Notes: generated from the letters alone by a model not told the origin. DNA of 64,000 nt from Candidatus Yanofskybacteria bacterium RIFCSPHIGHO2_01_FULL_41_26 (GCA_001794055.1 MGJB01000006.1:112987-176986), one strand, 5' to 3'. Positions 24,037 to 31,640 are shown, counted from the first letter of the stretch. Made by a program: numbers and translations.

Positions 24037-24357
24037 CTACAGGTAGCGCTTGAAGGCCTGGCGGGCGGCCATGGTTCGCTCGGCGCGGCGCCGTTCCATC
24101 TCGACTACCGTTTGCGGGTAGCGATAGAAACGGAGACCGGCCTTGCGACCCAGAGCTGCGCACCGACCACAGTGGATGTGATCGGCCAGATCCTTGGCCA
24201 TGGAAGGCCAGCGACCGGCCATCCTGCGTATGGCGGCCAGCGTCGGCACCCAGGCCTCGGCCTGCGTCAGCTTCGCCGTGCACGGCTTGCCCGGATAGGG
24301 CTCGCCATGACACACAAAGGGCTTCGCCGGCACAACAATGGAAACTTGCTCTGTCAT
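24037..24357 (-). CDS. Small GC-rich zinc-ribbon-like protein, unknown function
   Basis: 106 residues. AGGAGGTCAG stands directly before the ATG, and codon third positions are strongly G/C, unlike the AT-rich neighbours, which supports coding and suggests transfer or a distinct selection regime. Cysteine/histidine pairs FVCHGEPYPGKPC (residues 14-26) and HCGRC (around 68-72) could bind one zinc ion. The C-terminal third is Arg-rich (EMERRRAERTMAARQAFKRY) and could contact RNA or DNA. It shares a long leader with the 85-residue gene upstream. No family is recognised. Confidence 0.7.
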   Translation of the reverse strand: MTEQVSIVVPAKPFVCHGEPYPGKPCTAKLTQAEAWVPTLAAIRRMAGRWPSMAKDLADHIHCGRCAALGRKAGLRFYRYPQTVVEMERRRAERTMAARQAFKRYL

Positions 24358-24388
24358 CTGACCTCCTAAAAAGAACTGGTTAAACTAC

Positions 24389-24433
24389 TCCCATCAAAAT
24401 GTTCAAAATCGAGCTTTTAACATTTTGATGGGA
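24389..24433 (-). terminator. 15-bp perfect hairpin between two small genes
   Basis: TCCCATCAAAATGTT (24389-24403) pairs with 24419-24433 around a 15-nt loop. It lies between the 85- and 106-residue genes and could attenuate or stabilise the transcript. No T-run. Confidence 0.55.
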
Positions 24434-24514
24434 TGGGGAGAATTGCCTGTTCTACTCTCCCCCTTTGCCTGTTTATTTTTCGTCGGACACAGCAGGCTCC
24501 GACTAGGGTACCCG

Positions 24515-24772
24515 CTAGTTCAAATGAATCAAACTAGCGAACCACTGCGGTCCTAATACCCTAATGCCGTTTTCCCTTGCAAGCTCTCGTAGAGCCGCAA
24601 GTTCATCGACATAAGGAGTAAGAACTTCACCCCCATTCATCCGTTCCACCTTTCGGAAGAACTTTTGAATAGAAGCGCAGTAGTTAAATAACTCCAGCGC
24701 AGGTCTTACCTGACCATCTGGAGCTGGTACCCAGCTGAAAGTGGGCTTCCGCCCACCCTTCGGCTTGTACAT
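24515..24772 (-). CDS. Small protein of unknown function in the GC-rich island
   Basis: 85 residues beginning MYKPKGGRKPTFSWVPAPDG. It has a helical centre (ALELFNYCASIQKFFRKVERM) and a C-terminal helix with DELAALRELARENGI, which could suit a small nucleic-acid- or protein-binding fold. No Shine-Dalgarno is seen, although the reading frame stays open upstream without a start codon. The last codons fall in a hairpin (CGCTAGTT/AACTAGCG). Composition matches the 106-residue gene. Real coding status is probable but not certain. Confidence 0.5.
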   Translation of the reverse strand: MYKPKGGRKPTFSWVPAPDGQVRPALELFNYCASIQKFFRKVERMNGGEVLTPYVDELAALRELARENGIRVLGPQWFASLIHLN

Positions 24773-25302
24773 ATCATGAAAAGAACTCTTCGACTCACTC
24801 TGTTCGCTCAGAGCAAGCCCGGGAGGGATGGTGGTGGGCGCTGGACCGTAGCTCGCAAGCAGCGAGCTTCAGGCATTCGCGATCCATTTGGGTTCACCTG
24901 ATACCAAGCCGTCGCCGTCACGGAAGGCCTAGCCCCCGCGGCATACGATCGGTCTCTTGGCTAGGTTCCGCACAACGCTCGCTTGCTAAACGAGGGTCCC
25001 CAATGCGGTATTCCTGCCACGCCATTCACCACATCCCCCTACTTAAACTGATTCTGCCACCAATGCAATGAACATGCACCTCGACAGAGAGTTTTACCGG
25101 CTAAAGCACGGTACACTCCGAGACAAGAATAATCAGCTTAAGCAGGAGGACGTGATGGTCATCAAACCACTGCCCCCTCCTACTCTACCTACTTTTATAA
25201 AGTTTGGCTAAAGAGCTCAGAACCGATTTGAGGGTCCGGTATATTTGTTTAACGGTTGCCTCTCAATTTGATCGTTTCCTCTTTCTTTAACCTTACGGCA
25301 AG
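24773..25302 (-). ncRNA. Long structured GC-rich leader or independent RNA
   Basis: About 525 nt between the promoter at 25303-25331 and the ATG at 24772. It has many strong local stems, including GGAA..CCTAGCC with GGCTAGG..TTCC (about 24923-24971), CTCGC/GCGAG (about 24852-24868), TTGAG/CTCAA (about 25230-25267) and an AGGAGG/CCTCCT pair (about 25145-25185). GC content is far above the flanks, yet no long open frame exists. It does not match RNase P, tmRNA, SRP or 6S RNA by eye. It could be a regulatory leader for the two small genes or an unknown RNA. Confidence 0.45.
25154..25210 (+). CDS. 18-codon ORF with near-consensus Shine-Dalgarno
   Basis: Plus-strand ATG at 25154, preceded by GCAGGAGGACGTG, encodes a proline-rich 18-residue peptide (MVIKPLPPPTLPTFIKFG). 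It lies antisense to the long leader. The same bases form the AGGAGG/CCTCCT stem of the minus-strand RNA, so the Shine-Dalgarno may be coincidental. Confidence 0.25.
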
Positions 25303-25331
25303 ATACTATCACAAAACAAAAATCTTGTCAA
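25303..25331 (-). promoter_or_regulatory. Promoter of the long leader and small-gene unit
   Basis: Minus strand: perfect TTGACA, 17-bp spacer, TAGTAT. Transcription would start near 25296 and run toward the two small genes, the structured spacer and the tRNA-Trp-like gene. Confidence 0.6.
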
Positions 25332-25454
25332 GTCCTTTTGACATTTTAAAACTAAAAAACATCAAAAACTGGCTTAGAATATAGATTATTTTACTACTAT
25401 ATTTTGTCAGTAAAAACTGAATTTATACTCAAGATCAGACCTCAAATAAATTTC

Positions 25455-25471
25455 CCGAGGACCGTCCTCGG
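25455..25471. promoter_or_regulatory. Palindrome upstream of the sRNA promoter (possible operator or terminator)
   Basis: CCGAGGACCGTCCTCGG, a perfect 7-bp stem with a CCG loop, 12 bp upstream of the -35 box at 25484. It could be an operator or a hairpin insulating the promoter. Confidence 0.4.
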
Positions 25472-25483
25472 TGTCAACAAAGC

Positions 25484-25512
25484 TTGACAAAATAAATAAA
25501 GTAGAATATAAT
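25484..25512 (+). promoter_or_regulatory. Consensus promoter of a small RNA
   Basis: TTGACA, exactly 17 bp, TATAAT: a perfect sigma-70-type match. No gene follows within 200 bp, only the sRNA and its terminator. Confidence 0.9.
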
Positions 25513-25518
25513 AGTAGA

Positions 25519-25677
25519 CGATGGCAGGACAGGAGTTCTGCCTTCAGGAAAGGAGGATTCATCGTGGGAGCTCTATAAAGACCTTATTTATAGACCTACG
25601 AAAATAAAGTAGTAAAAAATGGTCGTCCTAAAATCCACTTTCAGACACGAGAGGGCCCCGCTACGGGGCCATTTTTT
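25519..25677 (+). ncRNA. Novel ~159-nt small RNA with consensus promoter and terminator
   Basis: It starts about 7 nt after the -10 box and ends in a strong intrinsic terminator (25654-25677). Internal stems include GGCAG/CTGCC and CTATAAA/TTTATAG within a longer arm closed by CGT..ACG. An AAAGGAGG followed by a GTG and four codons (GTG GGA GCT CTA TAA) lies in the middle and could bind ribosomes. It does not resemble SRP, 6S, tmRNA or RNase P RNA by eye. Role unknown; the consensus promoter implies high constitutive transcription. Confidence 0.7.
25654..25677 (+). terminator. sRNA terminator
   Basis: GGCCCCG-CTA-CGGGGCC hairpin followed by six T. Confidence 0.9.
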
Positions 25678-25684
25678 AAAATCA

Positions 25685-25713
25685 TTGTCCAATCAAATTA
25701 TTTCTAATACAAT
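25685..25713 (+). promoter_or_regulatory. Promoter of the TrmB-like gene, leaderless
   Basis: TTGTCC, 17 bp, TACAAT, then six bases to the ATG at 25720. The expected start point is at or next to the A of ATG, so the mRNA would have no leader. Confidence 0.6.
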
Positions 25714-25719
25714 TAATAT

Positions 25720-26463
25720 ATGTTTGAAAAGTTACGACATCTAGGACTTTCTGAAAACGAAGCCAAAATATATATGGCCATGTTGGAGTTGGGCCCTTCA
25801 ATAGTAGTTGAAATTGCAAGAAAATCCCAAATCAACAGACCGACTTCTTATGTTCAGATTGAATCCCTCAAGAAAAAAGGGCTTGTCAGCACTCAAATAA
25901 AAGGCAAAAAACAATACTTCATGGCCGAATCTCCCGATAAATTAGAACTCCTGATAGATAGTGAGTTCAAAACACTTGAAAACAAAAAAAGTGAACTAAA
26001 TACTTTTTTGCCGGAATTACTGAATCTTTTTAATAGTTCTGATCAGAGACCGCATGTTAAATTCTTTGAAGGCAAAGAAGGTGTTTTGGCTTTGCAAAAA
26101 GAATTTTTAAAAACAGATGATACTCCTATACTTGGAATCACATCTCTAGATAACGTATTTGAAGTATTCCCTGAATTTGAAAATACTTACATAAAGAAAA
26201 GAGTCCAAAAGAAAATATCTTCCCGAACGATTTATACTTCCAAGAAAGGCCCCATATTAAAAGAATCGGACGAGACAAGCTTACGAGAATCCAAATACGT
26301 TGAGCCGAATCAATTGCCTCTCGGAATTGATATCACTGTTTTCAAAAACAAGGTTGCCATTGCAGCCCTTAAGGGTAAAATATCCGGAACCCTAATCGAA
26401 CACGAAGAAGTTGCCGATTCTTTCAGGGCAATTTTTGAACTTGTTTGGAGTAAAATAGATTAA
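25720..26463 (+). CDS. TrmB-family transcriptional regulator
   Basis: 247 residues. The N-terminal winged helix (about 1-70; LGLSENEAKIYMAMLELGP, then INRPTSYVQIESLKKKGLV) is followed by a short coiled segment (75-110) and a sensor-like domain of the TrmB C-terminal type. TrmB proteins commonly bind sugars or maltodextrins and repress transport genes. This one probably senses a metabolite; the ligand is unknown. It converges on the next gene with only 9 nt between stops. The predicted promoter leaves no leader. Confidence 0.85.
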   Translation: MFEKLRHLGLSENEAKIYMAMLELGPSIVVEIARKSQINRPTSYVQIESLKKKGLVSTQIKGKKQYFMAESPDKLELLIDSEFKTLENKKSELNTFLPELLNLFNSSDQRPHVKFFEGKEGVLALQKEFLKTDDTPILGITSLDNVFEVFPEFENTYIKKRVQKKISSRTIYTSKKGPILKESDETSLRESKYVEPNQLPLGIDITVFKNKVAIAALKGKISGTLIEHEEVADSFRAIFELVWSKID

Positions 26464-26472
26464 AAATCAAAC

Positions 26473-26733
26473 TTACAGTCCTTGTAGGTCTTTGTCTATC
26501 GCATCAAATTCTGAATTTAAATCTCCTACATCAACACTGTTTATATCCTGATTAATGGCGGCAGCCTCGACATCAGGCGTAGGACTAACCTGAACTTGTG
26601 GAGGAACTGACACTTCTCTCATCCACCACACCAAAGCAAGTAATACCACTACTCCGGCTACAACAGTAATTAAAACTGTTTTTTTGTTACCATCCGAAGA
26701 ATAATCTGCCATGTTATTTTGTGTATTTTCCAT
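26473..26733 (-). CDS. Small membrane-anchored protein, unknown function
   Basis: 86 residues: a charged N terminus, one hydrophobic helix (about 20-38, VLITVVAGVVVLLALVWWM), a short Pro/Ser linker and a C-terminal acidic helix (NSVDVGDLNSEFDAIDKDLQ). Its C terminus resembles that of the 85-residue protein at 27654-27911 (acidic, short, ending DELDLN-like), so the two may be related partners of the coiled-coil protein between them. No family is recognised. Confidence 0.7.
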   Translation of the reverse strand: MENTQNNMADYSSDGNKKTVLITVVAGVVVLLALVWWMREVSVPPQVQVSPTPDVEAAAINQDINSVDVGDLNSEFDAIDKDLQGL

Positions 26734-26752
26734 GTTTGTTTAGTTGGTTATT

Positions 26753-27619
26753 TTATTGAACTGGAGTCGCTTGCGGTGAGCTTGTCGAAGCCGGACTCGG
26801 AGAAATTGAAGGTGATGTTGTTGGCGTTGGCGAAATTTTGGGCTTAACAACAAGCTGAGCCAGTGCTACGGCCGCATCTTTAACAGCTGAATGAGCAGCC
26901 TTGACTGCGTCTCTTACTTCGACTAAATCGGCGCCAAGAGATTGGCGAGCTTTGCCGACATCAACCTTCAAAGCGCTTTCACTGGTAACTTTGATTGTAT
27001 ATGTCTTTCCAGACTGAGTTTCTACAGCTGTGCGGGCCAATGCAATAGCAGTGATAGCCTTTTCTGCCGCCAAACGAACCTCTGAAACATCAAGCCCTCT
27101 TTCTGTAGAAACCCTATCGGCTCTCTTACTGACTCTAACCATCATTTCCTCAAGCTTGTCCAACACATTAGAAAAATGCTGTACCATTTTTTCATTTAAT
27201 GCATCCATTCGCTGGTCTATTCGCTCCACAGTTTCTTTCTTGCGTACATCTTTAATTTTTTCAAGACGTGTTTTAAGTTCTTCTCTTTTAGTCTTGATTT
27301 CATCTTTCAATGCTTCTCTTTTTGTTTTGACTGTTTCCTTAAATTCTTCTCTGCGTTTTTGGATATCTTCCCTTACCGCTTCTGTTGTGTTTTTAAGTTC
27401 AGCTTTTGCATCCTTAATCTCAACCCTCACTTTAGTTTTAGCATCTTTGATATTCTTCTGAAGTTGATCTTTCTGCTCTCGCATTTTGACTTTAACTGCT
27501 GGAGAAGCAGACACATTCGTGGGAAGAATAGACACATTCTTATTCGAATCTTCAGCCAAAGCTAAATAACTCACTGACAAAACACCGACCAAAACCGAAG
27601 AAATAATATATTTATTCAT
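26753..27619 (-). CDS. Secreted coiled-coil protein
   Basis: 288 residues. The signal peptide is residues 1-22 (VSYLALA). Residues 50-150 form an uninterrupted, Lys/Glu-rich coiled coil (AKTKVRVEIKDAKAELKNTT and similar heptads), then a further helical region (150-245). The C terminus is a Ser/Pro/Thr tail (STSSPQATPVQ) encoded by a palindromic repeat that is also present in the giant PLC-like gene (about 12393-12413). Probably a structural or cell-wall-spanning protein. Cotranscribed with the two small anchored proteins around it. Confidence 0.75.
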   Translation of the reverse strand: MNKYIISSVLVGVLSVSYLALAEDSNKNVSILPTNVSASPAVKVKMREQKDQLQKNIKDAKTKVRVEIKDAKAELKNTTEAVREDIQKRREEFKETVKTKREALKDEIKTKREELKTRLEKIKDVRKKETVERIDQRMDALNEKMVQHFSNVLDKLEEMMVRVSKRADRVSTERGLDVSEVRLAAEKAITAIALARTAVETQSGKTYTIKVTSESALKVDVGKARQSLGADLVEVRDAVKAAHSAVKDAAVALAQLVVKPKISPTPTTSPSISPSPASTSSPQATPVQ

Positions 27620-27653
27620 TTTGTTTATATTGTTTGTTAATTTTAAATTATTT

Positions 27654-27911
27654 TTAATTTAAATCCAATTCATCCAACAATTTACCCAGCTCATTAAGTT
27701 CCTGATCAACCGATGCGTTTTCTCTCAAGTCTCTTTCCTGGCTTCGGACAACTGAATATATTGAGGCGTTCAGGATTTCAAATTCTGTATTAGCTTGGTG
27801 AAATTGCAAGCTTAAAGAAATTGCCACGCCAAAAATAGCAATCAAGGCCAAAACCAAATGAAAATCAAGCTGTTTTTCCAATAAATTCATGAAATTCCTC
27901 ATTGACTTCAT
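27654..27911 (-). CDS. Small single-helix membrane protein
   Basis: 85 residues. A hydrophobic segment at about 17-35 (HLVLALIAIFGVAISLSLQF) is preceded by a charged region and followed by an acidic helix (RDLRENASVDQELNELGKLL). It precedes the coiled-coil gene in the same direction. Function unknown. Confidence 0.65.
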   Translation of the reverse strand: MKSMRNFMNLLEKQLDFHLVLALIAIFGVAISLSLQFHQANTEFEILNASIYSVVRSQERDLRENASVDQELNELGKLLDELDLN

Positions 27912-28006
27912 TTTAATAGAAAACCAAAGAAATACAAAACGAATTTGTTTATAACTAATTTGTGTGATTTAATTACGGCAACTGTTATTTAAAAACGGCT
28001 TTCGCA

Positions 28007-28744
28007 ATGGAAATATGGGCACATCAGGGCAAAATAAGCCCAAATTACCCGGGGAATACTTTAGCTGACTTTAATCAGGCTCATGAAATAGGCGTCAAGG
28101 GAATTGAAACCGATGTTTGTTTTACTGCTCCGGACAAAAATGGAAAACAAAGGCCTGTAATTCATCATCCCAACAAAGACGGTGCTCCGCCAAACGAAAG
28201 TCTTCCAAGCCTAGATTCGTTTTTGGAATTACTTAAAAGCTTACCTAAGCTTTCATGTTGTCTTGAACTAAAAGAAGATAATGAAAAACTGGTAAGCGCA
28301 GTAGTTGATAAAATTACTGAATACGGACTAGAGGGTAGGATTTATCTCACCGTTTGCCAAACAAGGGTCCCATTTCTGCAACTTGAAGCTTCAGCAAAAC
28401 TTATTTTTAAAGCCAGAGTCCAAAATCCCAAAATTAAAACCCACATCATCGCGACATTTCCATTCAACCTGCCTGCTTTAGCCCGCAAATACAGTCCCGA
28501 TATCATATCCCTCGGTTGGCTGCCTGAATCAAAATTAAGTGAATGGTTTTTTAAAACGTTTTTGATGAAACTTGTAAATTTGAGGCACCAAATAAAACTG
28601 GTTCAGGATGCGGGCACAAAAATTATCGGAGGAATTGTAAATGAAGAAAAAGATTTTGAATATTTTGTCCATCTTAACGTAGATGGAATTATGACCGATA
28701 ACTCTATCACCGCCATGAAATTCATAGAAACAAAATCCCCTTAA
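28007..28744 (+). CDS. Glycerophosphodiester phosphodiesterase (GDPD family)
   Basis: 245 residues. It starts directly with the catalytic H-x-G motif (WAHQGKISPNYPGNT), followed by the metal-binding GIETDVCFT segment and HHPNKDG. LELKEDNE and the C-terminal MTDNS strand complete the TIM-barrel pattern. It hydrolyses glycerophosphodiesters to glycerol-3-phosphate and an alcohol. No signal peptide, so cytoplasmic. The terminator stem overlaps its stop codon. Confidence 0.9.
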   Translation: MEIWAHQGKISPNYPGNTLADFNQAHEIGVKGIETDVCFTAPDKNGKQRPVIHHPNKDGAPPNESLPSLDSFLELLKSLPKLSCCLELKEDNEKLVSAVVDKITEYGLEGRIYLTVCQTRVPFLQLEASAKLIFKARVQNPKIKTHIIATFPFNLPALARKYSPDIISLGWLPESKLSEWFFKTFLMKLVNLRHQIKLVQDAGTKIIGGIVNEEKDFEYFVHLNVDGIMTDNSITAMKFIETKSP

Positions 28745-28753
28745 CGGGGATTT
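28733..28753 (+). terminator. Terminator of the GDPD gene
   Basis: AAATCCCC-TTAAC-GGGGATTT hairpin overlapping the stop codon; a short T-run closes it. Confidence 0.7.
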
Positions 28754-28790
28754 ATTACGTAGGATAAAGATTGTGTAAACTGTTAAAATT

Positions 28791-30791
28791 TTACAAAAAC
28801 CTTGCTATAAGCAGCGCCACAATGTTGGCCACCTTAATCATTGGATTGATGGCTGGGCCGGCGGTATCTTTGTAAGGGTCGCCTACCGTATCTCCTGTTA
28901 CAGCCGCCTTGTGAGCATCGGATCCTTTTCCACCATAGTTTCCGTCTTCAATATATTTTTTGGCGTTGTCCCAAGCCGCACCACCCGATGTCATTGAAAT
29001 CGCAACAAACAATCCAGTAACAATCACGCCGACGAGCAATCCCCCAAGCGCCTCAGGGCCAAGAATAAATCCAACAAGCACAGGAATAAGTATCGGTATT
29101 AAAGCCGGCAATATCATCTCCCTCAATGCGGCCTTGGTCACAATATCAACCGCAGTCGAATAATCAGGTTTTGCTGTTCCTTGCATAATTCCAGCTATCT
29201 CCCTGAACTGTCTTCGTACCTCATCAACAACTGCTCCCGCTGCTTTTCCAACAGATTGCATGGCAAGCGAACCAAACAAGTAAGGCATCATTCCTCCGAT
29301 AAATAATCCAATGAGCACTCTGATGTCGGAAAGTTCAAAAACTACAATTCTTCCAAATTCAGAAAGTTCCTGCGTGTATGCCGCAAACAAAACCATTGCC
29401 GCGAGTCCCGCCGAAGCAATAGCATATCCTTTTGTGACAGCTTTAGTTGTATTTCCAACAGCATCAAGTGTGTCAGTGTGTTCACGAACTTCCTTCGGTA
29501 ATCCCGCCATCTCGGCGATACCGCCGGCGTTGTCGGTAATCGGACCAAACGAGTCAATCGCCAAAATAAGACCGGTTAAAGAAAGCATGCTCATCGTTGC
29601 TAATGCAATTCCATATAATCCCGTCAATGAATAAGCGAGGAACATTGCCCCGGCAATTACAATTACAGGTAACGTGGTTGATTCCATTGAGACGGCTAGT
29701 CCAGCAATAATGTTTGTGCCGTGTCCGGTCGTTGAGGCCTTGGCAATCTTTTTAACAGGGCTGAATTTTTTAGAAGTATAATAATCCGTCACTAAAACCA
29801 TAAGAGCCGTAACCGCGATACCAATTAATAAGGACGAAAACAATCCTCCATTGCTAATTCCACTTACGACAGTATTTCTGGTGACCCAATAAAATAATCC
29901 GACAAGAATAATTGCAGTAGCGCCAAGGCCCTTATAAAGAGCATTCATAATGCCACCAGCTTGCCCTGAGGAATTCGAAGGAGTGAGACGCACAAACAAA
30001 GAACCGATAATTGATGCAAAAACTCCTAGTGCTCCGATGAATAATGGAAATTCAACCACAGAGGTTGAACCTCCGTAAAGTAAACTACCGAGCAGCATTA
30101 CCGATAAAGCCGAAACAACATAAGTTTCAAAAACATCGGCCGCCATGCCAGCACAATCGCTGACATTATCCCCCACCTGATCGGCAATAACTGCTGGATT
30201 CCTGGGATCATCTTCGGGAATTCCGGCTTCAACTTTTCCGACAAGGTCGGCTCCGACATCAGCGCCTTTGGTAAATATTCCACCTCCGAGACGAGCAAAT
30301 ACAGAAATTAAAGAAGCGCCAAAACCCAAACCAATAAGTGACTTCACATCACCACTCCACCAATAAAAAACTGTGAGCGACAACAGAGCCAAACCAACAA
30401 CAAAAAATCCGGTAACAGCACCGCCCTTAAAACCCATATCAAAAGCTCGAGCCAAACCATGTTTAGCTTCTTCAGCCACACGGCCATTAGCCCTGACCGC
30501 AATCATCATTCCGATATATCCAGCTAAAGCAGATGAAACTGCACCAACAATAAATCCCGCTGCGAGTGTAAAACCAAGCCATTTCCATAGTATTAAAACA
30601 GCAACCACTCCGACAAAAAAGACTGTTCTGTTTTGTCTTTTTAAATAAGCTGAAGCCCCTTCCTGAATGGCTTTTTGGATGGAGACCATTTTTTCATCCC
30701 CAGCCGACTTCTTGAGCACTCCCCAAATCAAAAACGCGCCATATCCCAGCGACGCCACCGACGCTAACAATGAAAGTAGTAATGTATTCAT
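28791..30791 (-). CDS. hppA: Membrane-bound ion-translocating pyrophosphatase, K+-independent type
   Basis: 666 residues, about 15-16 helices. The catalytic loop DVGADLVGKVEAGIPEDDPR, the NPAVIADQVGDNVSD motif and the final TVGDPYKDTAGPAINP are all intact. The diagnostic GNTTKA carries Lys where K+-dependent enzymes have Ala, so it is predicted to work without potassium. It hydrolyses pyrophosphate to pump protons or sodium ions, a useful energy source in a cell with limited metabolism. A 23-bp hairpin lies in its upstream region (30838-30887). Confidence 0.96.
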   Translation of the reverse strand: MNTLLLSLLASVASLGYGAFLIWGVLKKSAGDEKMVSIQKAIQEGASAYLKRQNRTVFFVGVVAVLILWKWLGFTLAAGFIVGAVSSALAGYIGMMIAVRANGRVAEEAKHGLARAFDMGFKGGAVTGFFVVGLALLSLTVFYWWSGDVKSLIGLGFGASLISVFARLGGGIFTKGADVGADLVGKVEAGIPEDDPRNPAVIADQVGDNVSDCAGMAADVFETYVVSALSVMLLGSLLYGGSTSVVEFPLFIGALGVFASIIGSLFVRLTPSNSSGQAGGIMNALYKGLGATAIILVGLFYWVTRNTVVSGISNGGLFSSLLIGIAVTALMVLVTDYYTSKKFSPVKKIAKASTTGHGTNIIAGLAVSMESTTLPVIVIAGAMFLAYSLTGLYGIALATMSMLSLTGLILAIDSFGPITDNAGGIAEMAGLPKEVREHTDTLDAVGNTTKAVTKGYAIASAGLAAMVLFAAYTQELSEFGRIVVFELSDIRVLIGLFIGGMMPYLFGSLAMQSVGKAAGAVVDEVRRQFREIAGIMQGTAKPDYSTAVDIVTKAALREMILPALIPILIPVLVGFILGPEALGGLLVGVIVTGLFVAISMTSGGAAWDNAKKYIEDGNYGGKGSDAHKAAVTGDTVGDPYKDTAGPAINPMIKVANIVALLIARFL

Positions 30792-30837
30792 CCCGCTAAA
30801 ATACCAAATTCTCCGAAAAATTTCAAATCGTTTCTAA

Positions 30838-30887
30838 AATACAATGGGGGTCTTTGTATAAATGTATACAAAGACCCCCATTGTATT
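30838..30887. promoter_or_regulatory. Long perfect hairpin in the hppA upstream region
   Basis: Arms 30838-30860 and 30865-30887 pair perfectly over 23 bp (including GGGGGTC/GACCCCC) around a 4-nt loop. On the minus strand it is followed by TTTTAG. It lies 47 nt upstream of the hppA ATG and could be an attenuator, protein site or insertion. A weak -35 TTGACA exists at 30942-30947 (minus), with no good -10. Confidence 0.6.
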
Positions 30888-30949
30888 AGCACACCACCTC
30901 CGCCGGTTGATTAGGTTGATAGATGTAAATTGGCAATAATTTGTCAAAC

Positions 30950-30974
30950 TAAAAGCCGAGATAAATCCCGGCCT
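30950..30974 (-). terminator. Terminator after the 126-residue gene
   Basis: GCCG..CGGC stem (30955-30958 with 30969-30972), followed on the minus strand by TTTTAGTTT. Confidence 0.65.
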
Positions 30975-30981
30975 TAAAAAA

Positions 30982-31362
30982 CTATTCCAATTCTGCCAGC
31001 CTTTTCTGTAAATTCTCTATTTCTCTTAATGTACTTTCCGTTCCTTGCCATCTAGCCCTACCGGCAACAATCGTGAGCTCATCTATTCTGGCCTTAAGAA
31101 TCTTTTTCTCGTTACGACCACATTGCAAACCAAAACAAAAAGCTTTGGCCAAATTAGATGGAGTAAAAGGATCTTTGGTAAAAGATAAAAGATGTTCGAT
31201 ATTTTGAGAATACTCTTCGTTAGCCTTAAATGTTTCTAATATTTCCCAATAGTAATTGAAGCTGTCCCTACTTCCATTGGCTTGCCATAAATCTTCAAAG
31301 CTTCTATACAAACCACAACGAATATCGTTAGAAATCTTACTTTTCAATACAATAAATAACAT
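30982..31362 (-). CDS. Small helical protein, unknown function
   Basis: 126 residues with a strong GGAGGAGAGG Shine-Dalgarno. Mostly helical (SFEDLWQANGSRDSFNYYWE), with three cysteines and a C-terminal coiled coil (TLREIENLQKRLAELE). The predicted transcript starts about 200 nt upstream and contains the 32-residue leader ORF. No family recognised; probably a small interaction or regulatory protein. Confidence 0.7.
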   Translation of the reverse strand: MLFIVLKSKISNDIRCGLYRSFEDLWQANGSRDSFNYYWEILETFKANEEYSQNIEHLLSFTKDPFTPSNLAKAFCFGLQCGRNEKKILKARIDELTIVAGRARWQGTESTLREIENLQKRLAELE

Positions 31363-31463
31363 AGTCCTCTCCTCCTCTCCCGATTGTTAAAGTACCCCAG
31401 ACAAAAAACCACCTTGGCTTGTCTGGCCAAGACGTTCTTGAGAAAAGATAATCTTGAAGAGGG

Positions 31464-31562
31464 TTAACTAATCAAAACCGCCGTGGCCAAAAAGCCAAAA
31501 TAGGCGTATTTCTTATAGCCACGGTTATTAACTGCCAAATTGTGGTTCTGGTTAAACTTCAT
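31464..31562 (-). CDS. Candidate leaderless 32-residue membrane peptide
   Basis: ATG at 31562 encodes MKFNQNHNLAVNNRGYKKYA and ends in a hydrophobic tail (YFGFLATAVLIS). The promoter TTGACA-17-TAAAAT (31570-31598) would start transcription at or one base before this ATG, so it would be translated without a leader. It lies in the 200-nt leader of the 126-residue gene. A CCGTGGC/GCCACGG hairpin overlaps its 3' part. Coding status is inference. Confidence 0.45.
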   Translation of the reverse strand: MKFNQNHNLAVNNRGYKKYAYFGFLATAVLIS

Positions 31563-31569
31563 TGAGAGA

Positions 31570-31598
31570 ATTTTAACAAAATTTACCGATCTTGTCAA
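31570..31598 (-). promoter_or_regulatory. Promoter of the 126-residue gene and its leader peptide
   Basis: Minus strand: perfect TTGACA, 17-bp spacer, TAAAAT; predicted start near 31563. Confidence 0.75.
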
Positions 31599-31640
31599 AC
31601 CCCGCCTCATCAAATGACAAAAATAATGGGGGGCGGAGCG

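Noticed and set aside
23852..24369. Long frames on both strands over the 106-residue gene
   Set aside because: They exist because the GC-rich gene is poor in stop codons. Only the 24037-24357 frame has a Shine-Dalgarno and Cys/His pattern.
24773..25302. RNase P RNA, tmRNA, 6S or SRP RNA in the GC-rich region
   Set aside because: I looked for GAGGAAAGTCC, tmRNA tag and tRNA-like ends and the SRP tetraloop region on both strands and did not find them.
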